This document shows, in pieces, positions 8,620-17,249 of a stretch of DNA of 64,000 nucleotides. How positions within the stretch are numbered: position 1 is the first letter of the stretch; every line of letters begins with the position of its first letter. Location of the stretch: positions 54,678-118,677 of the forward strand of contig CAYLPU010000001.1 in NCBI GenBank assembly GCA_964385635.1. Direction: 5' to 3'. A program made the translations under genes and the position numbers. The DNA comes from CAYLPU01 sp964385635 (lineage in GTDB: Bacteria > Chloroflexota > Anaerolineae > B4-G1). Below the pieces are notes generated by a model. That model did not search any database. It saw only the letters and a list, made by a program, of their open reading frames with translations, and was not told the origin of the DNA.

Positions 8620-10988
8620 GACCCATGGGACCATTGCCCTCACCCCCACGCTCCCATACTTCCACACCTACTTCCCGCTGGTGGGACCTGCCCGCTGTCC
8701 TTTTGCTGTTGGCTGCTCTATTCACCGCCTCCAGTCGTCTGGTCGCCACCCAGTGGACCGATCATCTGGATCGGATCCATACTCTGACCTTCCTGGGGGC
8801 ACTGGTTGGCCTGGCTCTGGGCCAGAGTATCTTCTCCCCCCGCCAGGCCACCGCCTGGGCCCTGGTCTACGGCCTGTTCACTATCCCCTGGCAACTCAGC
8901 CTCACGCTGGGCCAAACCGTCTTATGGACTGAACGGTTGATCAGCCTGGCCGGCCGCTTGATCGTCACCATTGACCAACTGGAGCGGCAGGAAGCCGTGC
9001 AAGACCCCCTGCTCTTCTTATCCTTGATGGCCGGTCTCTTCTGGGCGCTGGGCGTGCACGCTGGCTACAATCTCACTCGCCATGCCCGCCCTTGGCGGGC
9101 CACGCTTCCCGCCGGCCTGATGCTGCTCATCATCCAAAACTATGATCCCTTCGTGGCCTCTCGCGCCTGGTTCCTGGCCGGCTACCTTTTTTTTGGCATC
9201 TTGCTTCTGGCACGTCTGACCTATCTGCACCACTATGCCCGCTGGAGGCAAACTCGCGTTCCTCTGCCCCCCTATATCGGTTTTGACCTGATCTGGGTCA
9301 CCCTACTGATCACTGCCTTGCTTGTCCCAGCAGCCTGGACCATACCTATCCTGGCCGATGTTTTGCCCTCTGCCGAGGAAGCCTGGCAGCGCGTCACCCA
9401 GCCCTGGGCCGTTGCACGCGACCGCCTGAGCAAGGTATTCTCACCTCTGCGCAGCACCGGCGGTTTGGTCAATTACTACGAGTACTACGGTGAACACCTT
9501 TCGTTGGGCCGTGGGAGCGAACTTTCCGAAACTCCCATTATGACCGTCGACGTCTCGCCCGGTTCTGCCAGGAGCGTAGGGGCGCAGTTGCCACGCTCTT
9601 ACTATTGGCGCGCTCGTGTCTACGACTCCTACGCCGACGGCCAATGGACCAGCACTCTCTCCACTACACAGTTCGTCACACCCACCCACTTCGGCCTGAT
9701 CTTCCCTGAAGGAGAAGGACGCTCAACGGCTACTTTCGACTTCAACCTGTTCGTTCCCATCGCGACCCTCTACACGGCCCCTCAGCCCCTATGGGTCAGT
9801 CGCCCTGCCCAGGCAGACCTGGGCTACAATCCCGACGGCACCGCTGATCTGTCTGCTTTGCACGTCACCCCGCCCCTGCGCCCTGGCGAAACTTACCAGG
9901 TCCGGTCTTCCATCAGTGCTGCCACCGTCACCCAACTGCGCGCGGCCGGCACCGATTATCCTCTATGGGTCACCGGCCGCTATCTGCAAATCCCCTCCAC
10001 CGTTACTACCCGTACCCTGGAACTGGCCCGCCTGATAGCCCTTACCCAAGACGATCCCTACGACATTGCCACTGCCGTCACTGCCTACCTGCGCACTTAC
10101 ATCAGTTACCACGAGACCGTCCCCACCCCGCCCCCCAACCAGGAGCCCCTGGACTGGTTCCTCTTTGATCAGCGTGAGGGCTTCTGCAATTACTACGCCT
10201 CCGCTGAGGTCATCTTGCTGCGTTCCCTGAGTATCCCTGCTCGGCTGGCCGTCGGCTTTGCCCAGGGCGAACGCCAGGACGAGAGTGACACCTACCTGGT
10301 ACGTCGGCGCGATGCCCATGCCTGGCCTGAGGTCTATTTTCCTGGCCTGGGCTGGATTGAATTTGAGCCCACTGTTTCCCAACCTCTGATCCACCGCCCG
10401 CCGGGTGAGGGTCAGCCTGATACACCATCTGTTGGAGAGTCTGAGGGATACTGGCGCGACCGGGAAGAGTTCTTGGACCTCGAGCCCTATCCGCTCAGCG
10501 AACTGTCCCCCGCTGCTGCCCCAGGCTTCAGGAAGAGCACAGCCTTGTGGGCCTCATTCCTGGCCTTGGGCCTAATCTTAGTTGCTCTCGTCTGGAGCAA
10601 GCGGGGTCGGCGTGCCCCACCACCTCTGCCTATCCTGCTGGAAGGAGGCCTGCGCCGCCTTGGCCTGGAGCCACCGTCTGCCCTGCGTCGCTGGGCACGT
10701 CGCGCCGCTCTATCTCCTTTGGAGCGCGCCTACCTGGAACTTGCCCGCGCCTTGGCCCGTTTGGGCGACTCCCCCGACCCTGCCGACACACCAGCAGAAC
10801 GTGTCGCAGCCCTGGCCCGTCTGCTCCCTCCGGCCGTGGACCCTGCTCAGCGGTTGCTGGCCGAATATCACCTCACGACCTACAGCCCCTGCCCCGGAAA
10901 CCTGTATATTGCCCAACAGGCCGCTCGTGCCATCCGCAACCTGTCTTGGCAAGCCTGGATCCGCTGGCTAATCGTCCGCCAGCGTTAG
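8604..10988 (+). CDS. Transglutaminase-like membrane protein (TgpA type) with DUF4129-like tail
   Basis: About seven membrane helices (residues 28-260) precede a large extracytoplasmic region with a transglutaminase core. The catalytic Cys is in EGFCNYYASAE (near 527), His in RRDAHAWPEV (near 571), and the third position is Glu in GWIEFEPT, where many homologues have Asp. A further helix follows near residue 640. The cytoplasmic tail (about 690-770) resembles DUF4129 (SPLERAYLELARALARLG). The family is thought to process or crosslink envelope proteins. The start overlaps the DUF58 gene; an ATG at 8616 would give an ATGA overlap instead. DUF58 plus TgpA is a recurrent gene pair. Confidence 0.88.
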   Translation: MGAEMRPMGPLPSPPRSHTSTPTSRWWDLPAVLLLLAALFTASSRLVATQWTDHLDRIHTLTFLGALVGLALGQSIFSPRQATAWALVYGLFTIPWQLSLTLGQTVLWTERLISLAGRLIVTIDQLERQEAVQDPLLFLSLMAGLFWALGVHAGYNLTRHARPWRATLPAGLMLLIIQNYDPFVASRAWFLAGYLFFGILLLARLTYLHHYARWRQTRVPLPPYIGFDLIWVTLLITALLVPAAWTIPILADVLPSAEEAWQRVTQPWAVARDRLSKVFSPLRSTGGLVNYYEYYGEHLSLGRGSELSETPIMTVDVSPGSARSVGAQLPRSYYWRARVYDSYADGQWTSTLSTTQFVTPTHFGLIFPEGEGRSTATFDFNLFVPIATLYTAPQPLWVSRPAQADLGYNPDGTADLSALHVTPPLRPGETYQVRSSISAATVTQLRAAGTDYPLWVTGRYLQIPSTVTTRTLELARLIALTQDDPYDIATAVTAYLRTYISYHETVPTPPPNQEPLDWFLFDQREGFCNYYASAEVILLRSLSIPARLAVGFAQGERQDESDTYLVRRRDAHAWPEVYFPGLGWIEFEPTVSQPLIHRPPGEGQPDTPSVGESEGYWRDREEFLDLEPYPLSELSPAAAPGFRKSTALWASFLALGLILVALVWSKRGRRAPPPLPILLEGGLRRLGLEPPSALRRWARRAALSPLERAYLELARALARLGDSPDPADTPAERVAALARLLPPAVDPAQRLLAEYHLTTYSPCPGNLYIAQQAARAIRNLSWQAWIRWLIVRQR

Positions 10989-11016
10989 AAATCACTGTTC
11001 CCACGCAAACCGGGAG

Positions 11017-11045
11017 TTGCATTCTGGCCCGTGTGATGTTATACT
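11017..11045 (+). promoter_or_regulatory. Sigma-70-type promoter
   Basis: TTGCAT (11017-11022) and TATACT (11040-11045) are 17 bp apart, about 20 bp before the start of the binding-protein gene. This suggests the gene has its own promoter rather than depending on the upstream operon. Confidence 0.6.
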
Positions 11046-11065
11046 CGCCATTCGAGGAGGAGTAG

Positions 11066-12979
11066 ATGCTATACCAACGGCGATGTGTCTTTGCTGTCTT
11101 CACCACAGCGGCTTTGCTGCTCACTGGTTGCGCTCCCCAGGTTGTGACCGTCACCGTGACGATGCCGCCGGAGACGGTCGTGGTCACGGCTACGCCTTCT
11201 CCGTCGCCTACCCCCCTGCCACCGGAGCCTAAGGCACTCACCGTCTGCACAATCGGTGAGCCCGACACGCTGTACCTCTACGGCGGTTCCCACCTGGCGG
11301 CTACGCGGCACGTGATGGAAGCGCTCTACGACGGACCCATTGACCACCGGAATTACGCCTACCAGCCGGTGATCCTGCAAAAAGTACCCAGTATCGCCGA
11401 TGGGGACGCTCTCACGCGCAGGGTGCGCGTGCGGGAGGGCAGCCTGGTGGTCAGCGCCGAGGATGATGTCGTGGAACTGGCGGAGGGGATACGGGTCCGT
11501 CCGGCTGGCTGCTATGCTGAGGAGTGCGCGGTTGAGTTTGAGGGCGAACCGCTGTGGATGGAAAGGATGGAGGTCACGTTTGCGCTAAGGGAGGATGTCA
11601 CCTGGGCCGACGGAGAGCCGCTCACGGCATCCGACTCGATTTTCGCCTTCCAGGTGGCCTCCGACCCCGCTACGCCTGGCGGCCGCTACCTGGTAGAGCG
11701 CACGGCCCGTTACCGTTCTCCGGACGAGTGGCGTGTAAAGTGGGTCGGGCTGCCTGGATTCCTCGACTCTACTTACTTCCTGAACTTCTTCGCTCCTCTC
11801 CCACGCCATCAACTGGAAGGCCGTTCTCCGGCCACGCTGTTGCAGGCCGATGAAGTCAGGCGTGACCCCTTAGGTTGGGGGCCATTTCTTGTCGAGGAGT
11901 GGGTGCCAGGGAGTCACATCACTCTCTCTCGTAACCCTCACTATTTCCGCGCGGCCGAAGGGCTGCCATACCTGGACCACGTGGTGTTTCGGTTCACCTC
12001 TGGCGCGCCGGAGTTGATTGCCCGCCTCCTCTCGGGCGAGTGTGATATTGGCACCCAGGATGCCGACTTCGAGCCGTTCATGCCGATGCTGGTGCAGGCT
12101 GAGCAGCATGGTCTACTGGAGGTGATTTCCGCGACCAGCAACGGGGGGGAGCATATTGACTTCGGTATTGCCCCGGTGTCTGACTACCAGCGAGCGGACT
12201 TCTTCAGGGATGTACGGGTGCGGCAGGCTATCGCCCAATGTATTGACCGCCAGGCCATCGTGGACGAGGTCACATACGGTCGCAGCGTCGTGCCAGACAG
12301 TTATCTACCACCAGGGCACCCGCTCTACGCGGGTGACCATCTGGTGCACTGGAACTACGATCCGACAGCCGGCCGGGTATTGCTGGAGGAGGTCGGCTGG
12401 CTGGATGAGGACGATGATGGCGTGCTAGAGGCGCGCTCTGTCCAGGGGATCCGTACCGGCACATCGTTTGAGGTCACACTGCTGACGCCTTCGGATAGCG
12501 CAGCCTCTCAGCAAGTGGCACGTATCGTTAAAGCCAACCTGATAGATTGTGGCATCCGTGTCAACCTGGAGACCCGGCCCTCGTGGGAGTTCTTCGCCGA
12601 TGGACCTGAAGGGCCACTCTTCGGCCGTCAGTTCGACCTGGCCGAGACGGCGTGGTGGTTCGACTCCATCCCCCCGTGTGGGCGTTATATGTCTTCCGAG
12701 ATCCCGGACGAGGGACGCTGGTACGGGGACAATGCCACCGGCTATAGCAATCCCGACTACGATGCTGTCTGCGAGGCGGCGCTCCAAGCACTGCCCGGCA
12801 TCCCGGAGTACGAGGAGCATCACAAGCAGGCACAGATCATCTTCTCCGAAGAGCTTCCCGCCATCCCGCTGTTCATGTGGCTGCGGGTTGCTTTGGCCCG
12901 TCCGGGTGTGCTGAACTTCACGCTGGATTCCACAGCGGGGAGCGAGTTATGGAATATTGAGATGTTCGATGTGGAGTAG
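11066..12979 (+). CDS. Peptide ABC transporter substrate-binding lipoprotein (SBP family 5)
   Basis: Residues 1-22 are a lipoprotein signal ending in LTGC, with Cys22 as lipidation site. A Thr/Val/Pro-rich spacer (to about residue 58) is followed by a family-5 solute-binding fold of the DppA/OppA kind (for example VTFALREDVTWADGEPLTA and the DVRVRQAIAQCIDRQAIV helix). The length of 637 is usual for the family. GAGGAGGAG sits just before the ATG. It is the likely ligand-binding partner of the fused permeases upstream. A paralogue is encoded on the other strand at 23262-25151. The peptide or nickel-type ligand cannot be told from sequence. Confidence 0.92.
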   Translation: MLYQRRCVFAVFTTAALLLTGCAPQVVTVTVTMPPETVVVTATPSPSPTPLPPEPKALTVCTIGEPDTLYLYGGSHLAATRHVMEALYDGPIDHRNYAYQPVILQKVPSIADGDALTRRVRVREGSLVVSAEDDVVELAEGIRVRPAGCYAEECAVEFEGEPLWMERMEVTFALREDVTWADGEPLTASDSIFAFQVASDPATPGGRYLVERTARYRSPDEWRVKWVGLPGFLDSTYFLNFFAPLPRHQLEGRSPATLLQADEVRRDPLGWGPFLVEEWVPGSHITLSRNPHYFRAAEGLPYLDHVVFRFTSGAPELIARLLSGECDIGTQDADFEPFMPMLVQAEQHGLLEVISATSNGGEHIDFGIAPVSDYQRADFFRDVRVRQAIAQCIDRQAIVDEVTYGRSVVPDSYLPPGHPLYAGDHLVHWNYDPTAGRVLLEEVGWLDEDDDGVLEARSVQGIRTGTSFEVTLLTPSDSAASQQVARIVKANLIDCGIRVNLETRPSWEFFADGPEGPLFGRQFDLAETAWWFDSIPPCGRYMSSEIPDEGRWYGDNATGYSNPDYDAVCEAALQALPGIPEYEEHHKQAQIIFSEELPAIPLFMWLRVALARPGVLNFTLDSTAGSELWNIEMFDVE

Positions 12980-13038
12980 GCCCCGTCTTCGTTCACCCAT
13001 CAACCTGAGTAGCTACAGCTCACGGTGATATCGTACAC

Positions 13039-13066
13039 TTGTTTGTGCTCGCAGATGCTGTATAAT
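13039..13066 (+). promoter_or_regulatory. Sigma-70-type promoter before the two-component genes
   Basis: TTGTTT (13039-13044) and TATAAT (13061-13066) with a 16-bp spacer lie about 53 bp before the hybrid kinase start. The -10 box is perfect and the -35 box weak. Confidence 0.55.
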
Positions 13067-13119
13067 GAGGGCACAAGTGGCTATCATAGGACGCTCTAAC
13101 GATTCGGGGCGATGGCAAG

Positions 13120-14808
13120 ATGAGCAACGAACAACAAACGACATCCCCTCGTGTCCTGATCGTCGAGGACGATGCCGGGATGCTGGAATTGATGCAAAAC
13201 ATGCTGGCACTGGCACGTTGCCATGTGCTAGTCACGCGTTCCGGCGAGGAAGCGCTCACCCTCTTATATCGTGAAGCAACAGCGGGACACGAGGTCGATC
13301 TGATCTTGTTAGACATCATGATGCCGGAAATGGACGGCTACGAGGTGATTGCCCGGGTCAAGGCTGACCCTGCGTTGCGCAATACCTCTATCATTATGAC
13401 CACGGCTCTCGATTCGATCAGCGACAAGACACTGGGCCTGGGAATGGGAGCCGACGATTACCTCACCAAACCCTTCGATCCCCAGGAACTGCTGGCGCGG
13501 ATTGATGCCGTCATGCGTATCCGCCGCAGCGAACGAGCGTTGCGCCGGCGCAATCGAGAACTGGCGGCCCTTATCGAGATCAACCGTATGGTCACCTCTA
13601 GCCTGAACCTGGATGAAGTTCTAGAAGCGACAATGCGAGGAATCCGCGAAATCCTGCAGGTCGAGGCTGGCTCTCTGGTACTGGTGGATGAGGAAGCGGG
13701 CAGGTTAGTCTTCCGCAAGACTTTGAGCCCCGATCAGGTCTGGAGCACCAGTCGGACCATTCAACCAGGAGAAGGCATCGTGGGCTATGTGGTGCAGTCT
13801 GGCAAGCCCAAACTCGTCAACAATGTCGAGCGCGATCCCCATTTCTCAGCCAAGGCTGACGAAGATGCGGGTTTCACCTCCCGCAACATCCTCTGTGTGC
13901 CGTTAACGATCCGCGATTGGGTGATTGGGGCCATCGAGGTGATCAACAAACCGGGTGGAACTTTCAGCGAGCAGGACCTGGAACTACTGCAAGCGATGGC
14001 AGCCTCGGTCGCGGTGGCAGTGGATAACGCAAATCTGTATAGTGAGTTGACCGACTTCGCAAAAGAACTGGAGCGTTCCCAGGCACAGCTCGTACAAGCG
14101 GAGAAAATGGCTGCCATCGGACGGTTGGCCGCCTCTATTGCCCACGAGATCAACAATCCCCTCCAGGCAATCCACAACAGCCTGCACCTGAGCCTGCACA
14201 AGAATATTGGTAGCAGTAAACGCTTGCAGTATTTGAACATGGCTCAGGCTGAGGTACAGCGGTTGATTGAGATCGTGCAGCGTATGCTGAATTTCTACCG
14301 TCCATCCCGCGGCGATGTGGTGCCTGCTGACATTAATCATATCATAGAAAACGTGCTGGCCCTGGTTCACAAGCGGCTGCAACACAGCGGTGTCCGCGTG
14401 CATAGCCGCTTGACCCCTGACTTGCCCTCTGTACCTGTGGTTCCTGACCAGATCACCCAGGTGTTCTTGAACATCATCATCAACAGCATCGAGGCTATGC
14501 CCTCAGGCGGCGATCTGCGATTGGAGACCCTGCTTTCAGAAGACGGTGAATGGGTATTGGCCGCTTTTCACGACACTGGTCAGGGCATGTCGTCGGAACA
14601 AACTACCCACCTGTTTGAGCCTTTCCATACGACCAAGCCCACCGGTACTGGGCTAGGGTTGGCCATAAGTTATGGGATCGTTGAGCGCCACAGTGGAGCG
14701 ATAGAAGTGTCGAGCCAGCCGGGCCAGGGGACGAATTTCGTCGTTAAGTTGCCCGTGCGCCCGGTGGAGACACAAAGTAGGCTGGCCTTCCAACATGCTA
14801 TGCAGTGA
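13120..14808 (+). CDS. Hybrid sensor: receiver-GAF-histidine kinase
   Basis: Cytoplasmic signalling protein without membrane helices. Domain order: receiver domain (residues about 11-130) with the acceptor Asp in LLDIMMPEMDG and the conserved Lys in TKPF; a short coiled coil; a GAF sensor domain (about 160-310); a dimerisation/phosphoacceptor domain with His in SIAHEINNPL (near 347); and a HATPase_c domain with N box (FLNIIINSIEAMP) and G boxes (DTGQGM, GTGLGL) up to residue 555. All catalytic motifs are intact. It lies directly upstream of a DNA-binding response regulator, its probable phosphotransfer partner. The signal sensed by GAF is unknown. Confidence 0.93.
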   Translation: MSNEQQTTSPRVLIVEDDAGMLELMQNMLALARCHVLVTRSGEEALTLLYREATAGHEVDLILLDIMMPEMDGYEVIARVKADPALRNTSIIMTTALDSISDKTLGLGMGADDYLTKPFDPQELLARIDAVMRIRRSERALRRRNRELAALIEINRMVTSSLNLDEVLEATMRGIREILQVEAGSLVLVDEEAGRLVFRKTLSPDQVWSTSRTIQPGEGIVGYVVQSGKPKLVNNVERDPHFSAKADEDAGFTSRNILCVPLTIRDWVIGAIEVINKPGGTFSEQDLELLQAMAASVAVAVDNANLYSELTDFAKELERSQAQLVQAEKMAAIGRLAASIAHEINNPLQAIHNSLHLSLHKNIGSSKRLQYLNMAQAEVQRLIEIVQRMLNFYRPSRGDVVPADINHIIENVLALVHKRLQHSGVRVHSRLTPDLPSVPVVPDQITQVFLNIIINSIEAMPSGGDLRLETLLSEDGEWVLAAFHDTGQGMSSEQTTHLFEPFHTTKPTGTGLGLAISYGIVERHSGAIEVSSQPGQGTNFVVKLPVRPVETQSRLAFQHAMQ

Positions 14809-14818
14809 GGGTGGAGAA

Positions 14819-15637
14819 ATGGTGGAGCGAAGTCAAGTAGCACGCATCATGGTGGTGGACGATGAGGCCGTGGCACGCATCTCCTTGGCAGAGATACTGA
14901 GGCTGGAGGGCTATCAGGTTGCTACGGCCGCCAGCGGCGAAGAGGCCCTAAGCCTGTTGAACAAGAGCGGCCCCTTTGACCTGATGGTGCTCGATCTCAA
15001 AATGCCTGGGATGGACGGGCTTGAGGTGACCGAAGCGGTGCACAAGCAATCTCCTGGCACCGTGATCATATTGCTAACTGCATTCGGGGTGCTGGAGACA
15101 GCGATTCAGGCCATTCGACAGGGCGCGCACGATTATTTGCTCAAGCCCTGTCCTGTTCCTGATGTTCTGGAGAGTGTGCGTAGAGGCTTGGAGAAGCGTC
15201 AACAAGAACAGCAGCGCCAGCACCTGGTCAGCCAACTGCAACAGACGCTCTCCGAGTTAGCCGCAGTTGAAGGCACGGAGACAGTTGAAGAAGCAATGCC
15301 TCCTCAGCCCAGCCGCTTCATCCAGATTCAAGATATTGTGGTAGACTGTCAGAAACACCTCGTCATGCTGCGAGGACAACCGCTGGACCTGACCCCAACG
15401 GAGTTCAAGATACTGGTTTGTCTGGTAGAGACCCCGGATCAGGTCTGGAGCCCGCAGGAATTGGTGCGTAGCGCCCAAGGCTACGAAACCGACGCCTGGG
15501 GCGCGCGCGCGATTGTTCGAGTTCATATCCGCCGCCTGCGTAAGAAACTGGAGCTAGATCCCTCCGACCCCAAGTACATCCTCAACGTGCGTGGCGTTGG
15601 CTACATGTTCGCCAGTGGTAGCCCCGGCGCAGAGTGA
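14819..15637 (+). CDS. Response regulator, OmpR/PhoB type
   Basis: An N-terminal receiver domain (acceptor Asp in MVLDLKMPGMDG, Lys in LLKP) is joined by a Gln-rich linker to a winged-helix DNA-binding domain (LTPTEFKILVCLVE through VRGVGYMF). At 272 residues it is slightly longer than usual because of the linker. The start was set at ATG 14819, which has GAGGGTGGAG just upstream. A longer frame would begin inside the kinase gene. It probably acts as transcription factor for the neighbouring hybrid kinase. Targets are not evident. Confidence 0.92.
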   Translation: MVERSQVARIMVVDDEAVARISLAEILRLEGYQVATAASGEEALSLLNKSGPFDLMVLDLKMPGMDGLEVTEAVHKQSPGTVIILLTAFGVLETAIQAIRQGAHDYLLKPCPVPDVLESVRRGLEKRQQEQQRQHLVSQLQQTLSELAAVEGTETVEEAMPPQPSRFIQIQDIVVDCQKHLVMLRGQPLDLTPTEFKILVCLVETPDQVWSPQELVRSAQGYETDAWGARAIVRVHIRRLRKKLELDPSDPKYILNVRGVGYMFASGSPGAE

Positions 15638-15804
15638 CTCTCCTTGTAACCAAATCGTAACCCCTTCGCAACCCGCAGACGCAGTTTTCTGTGGTATGCT
15701 ATGTTCACTCTTAATGATGCCCATAAACAACTATGTTATGGTGGGTCAGGCAGTAACAGTCAGAGCAAGGAGAGCAGAGGATAAATAGTGAGGGCGGGTG
15801 GAGG

Positions 15805-16437
15805 GTGTGTCCGGTGATGATGGCCTGGTTTGACAGGGTCAGAATGTGTGTCGGGTGGGACAGGGTTGATCGAGCACGGATTGCCGAACTGCGTCGCTGG
15901 CTGGATTCTGACGTCGCTGAGATGACTGAGACCCTCGGCGAGCAGTTGGTGCAGTTTAAGGGTACGCAGCCGCTGATGGCTAATGCGCGCTTCGCCCAGC
16001 GCTTCCACAGTGTGCTCCATGAGTGGCTGGTAGGCTTGCTTGATGGAGAGTTCGACGGAGAGTATGCCAAGAAACGTTGGACATTTGGCCAGAAGTTGAT
16101 GGAGCTTGATTTTGGGTTCGAGGACATCATTCTGCTGGAGGAACTGACGCGAAAGCAGTTATTTGAGTTGGCGCAGAGATGGTCGGACGAGTGCCCTCAA
16201 GTGCTTTCGACCACGATGCGCACGCTGGACAAGGCATTGAGTCTCAACCTGGCGTTGGTCTACAGCAGCTATCTCCAGGTTCGCGACGCTGAAGTAGAGC
16301 GTACGCTGCTGGATCAATTCCTTGATATTACAGGGTTCAGCCGCACATTGTACGAAAACCTGGCGGAGACGCGGGAATGGAGCGAGATGAGCCAGCAGCA
16401 GACTAGGCTGCCCCGGAGCGGATGGCGCGTCGCATAG
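15805..16437 (+). CDS. Globin-like sensor domain protein (protoglobin/RsbR-type), haem histidine apparently missing
   Basis: A 210-residue, mainly helical protein resembling the globin-coupled sensor/protoglobin fold: the RFHSVLHEWLVGLLDG segment, then EYAKKRWTFGQKLMELDFG, where haem-binding relatives have IGxxH. Here the position after FGQ is Lys-Leu and no His aligns, so it may be a haem-free sensor like the N-domain of RsbR. No output domain is attached; the C-terminus ends in a short helical tail. GTG 15805, GTG 15814 and ATG 15817 are all possible starts; AGGGCGGG suits the first. It follows the two-component pair on the same strand and may feed it, by inference only. Confidence 0.65.
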   Translation: MCPVMMAWFDRVRMCVGWDRVDRARIAELRRWLDSDVAEMTETLGEQLVQFKGTQPLMANARFAQRFHSVLHEWLVGLLDGEFDGEYAKKRWTFGQKLMELDFGFEDIILLEELTRKQLFELAQRWSDECPQVLSTTMRTLDKALSLNLALVYSSYLQVRDAEVERTLLDQFLDITGFSRTLYENLAETREWSEMSQQQTRLPRSGWRVA

Positions 16438-16455
16438 CAATCCGCGAGCAATAAG

Positions 16456-16480
16456 GCCGAGCGTGAGTGGCTCGGCTTTT
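16456..16480 (+). terminator. Rho-independent terminator
   Basis: Stem GCCGAGC (16456-16462) with GCTCGGC (16470-16476), followed by TTTT, about 18 bp past the globin-like gene. Confidence 0.8.
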
Positions 16481-16535
16481 CGTTTGGAGCACCGGGCGAG
16501 AGTGTGGTAGTCACTGCTCTGGCTCAACAGCGTGC

Positions 16536-16563
16536 TTGACGCAAAATATCTTTGTGGTAAAAT
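16536..16563 (+). promoter_or_regulatory. Promoter of the tRNA-Glu gene
   Basis: TTGACG (16536-16541) and TAAAAT (16558-16563) are separated by 16 bp, 22 bp before the tRNA 5' end. Confidence 0.75.
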
Positions 16564-16585
16564 GAATGTAGATGAGCGCACAAGC

Positions 16586-16660
16586 GCCCCCATCGTCTAG
16601 TCTGGCCTAGGACACGGGCCTTTCAAGCCCGCGACAGGGGTTCGAATCCCCTTGGGGGCA
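16586..16660 (+). tRNA. tRNA-Glu (anticodon UUC)
   Basis: Complete 75-nt cloverleaf: acceptor arms GCCCCCA and TGGGGGC with discriminator A, anticodon stem CGGGC/GCCCG with loop CTTTCAA (anticodon TTC at 16622-16624), and T arm CAGGGGTTCGAATCCCCTT. The CCA end is not encoded. Confidence 0.97.
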
Positions 16661-16715
16661 TAGAGCAATGGTTAAGCCCTGGCGGTGAGCCAGGGCCTAT
16701 TACATCGGGGGGCAG

Positions 16716-17249
16716 ATGGGACTACCAGGTGAAGATGCTCTTGAGGTAATCGTCAGCCGATGGCTAAAGCGGCTCGAGTTGACGTTAGCAGTGGCCGAAT
16801 CGTGCACTGGCGGACTCATCGGTCACCGTATCACCAACATCCCCGGCAGTTCGATTTATTATCATGGCTCTATCACGGCCTATTCCTACGATGTCAAGGA
16901 GCTGATCCTTCACGTGCGGCACGACACCCTATATCACTGGGGCGCGGTGAGCGAGCAGACGGCGCGGGAGATGGCACGCGGTGTACGGGATGCCTTCCAC
17001 GCCGATATCGGTCTGGCCGTGACCGGCATCGCTGGGCCAAACGGTGGCATGCCAGAGAAGCCTGTGGGCCTGGTCTACATCGCGCTGACCACGCCAGATG
17101 GTGAGTGGTTAGAGCGGCACGTGTGGGGAGGCGATCGCTGGGAGAATAAAAGGCTCTCGGCTGAGGCCGCGCTCGACCTGTTGCGGCGTTATCTGGAGGG
17201 TCAGTCCCAGGCAAACAGGCGGCCTCCCGCTGTGAGTCACGCTGGCTGA
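16716..17249 (+). CDS. pncC: Nicotinamide-nucleotide amidohydrolase (CinA C-terminal type)
   Basis: Stand-alone CinA C-terminal domain, 177 residues, which deamidates NMN to nicotinate mononucleotide in pyridine-nucleotide salvage. Diagnostic motifs are AESCTGGLIGHRIT (residues about 27-40), YYHGSITAYS, the GAVSEQTAREMA region and AVTGIAGPNGG. The N-terminal molybdopterin-binding half found in full CinA is absent, which is normal for PncC. A purine-rich CGGGGGG lies just before the ATG. The last 13 bp overlap the convergent radical-SAM gene. Confidence 0.92.
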   Translation: MGLPGEDALEVIVSRWLKRLELTLAVAESCTGGLIGHRITNIPGSSIYYHGSITAYSYDVKELILHVRHDTLYHWGAVSEQTAREMARGVRDAFHADIGLAVTGIAGPNGGMPEKPVGLVYIALTTPDGEWLERHVWGGDRWENKRLSAEAALDLLRRYLEGQSQANRRPPAVSHAG

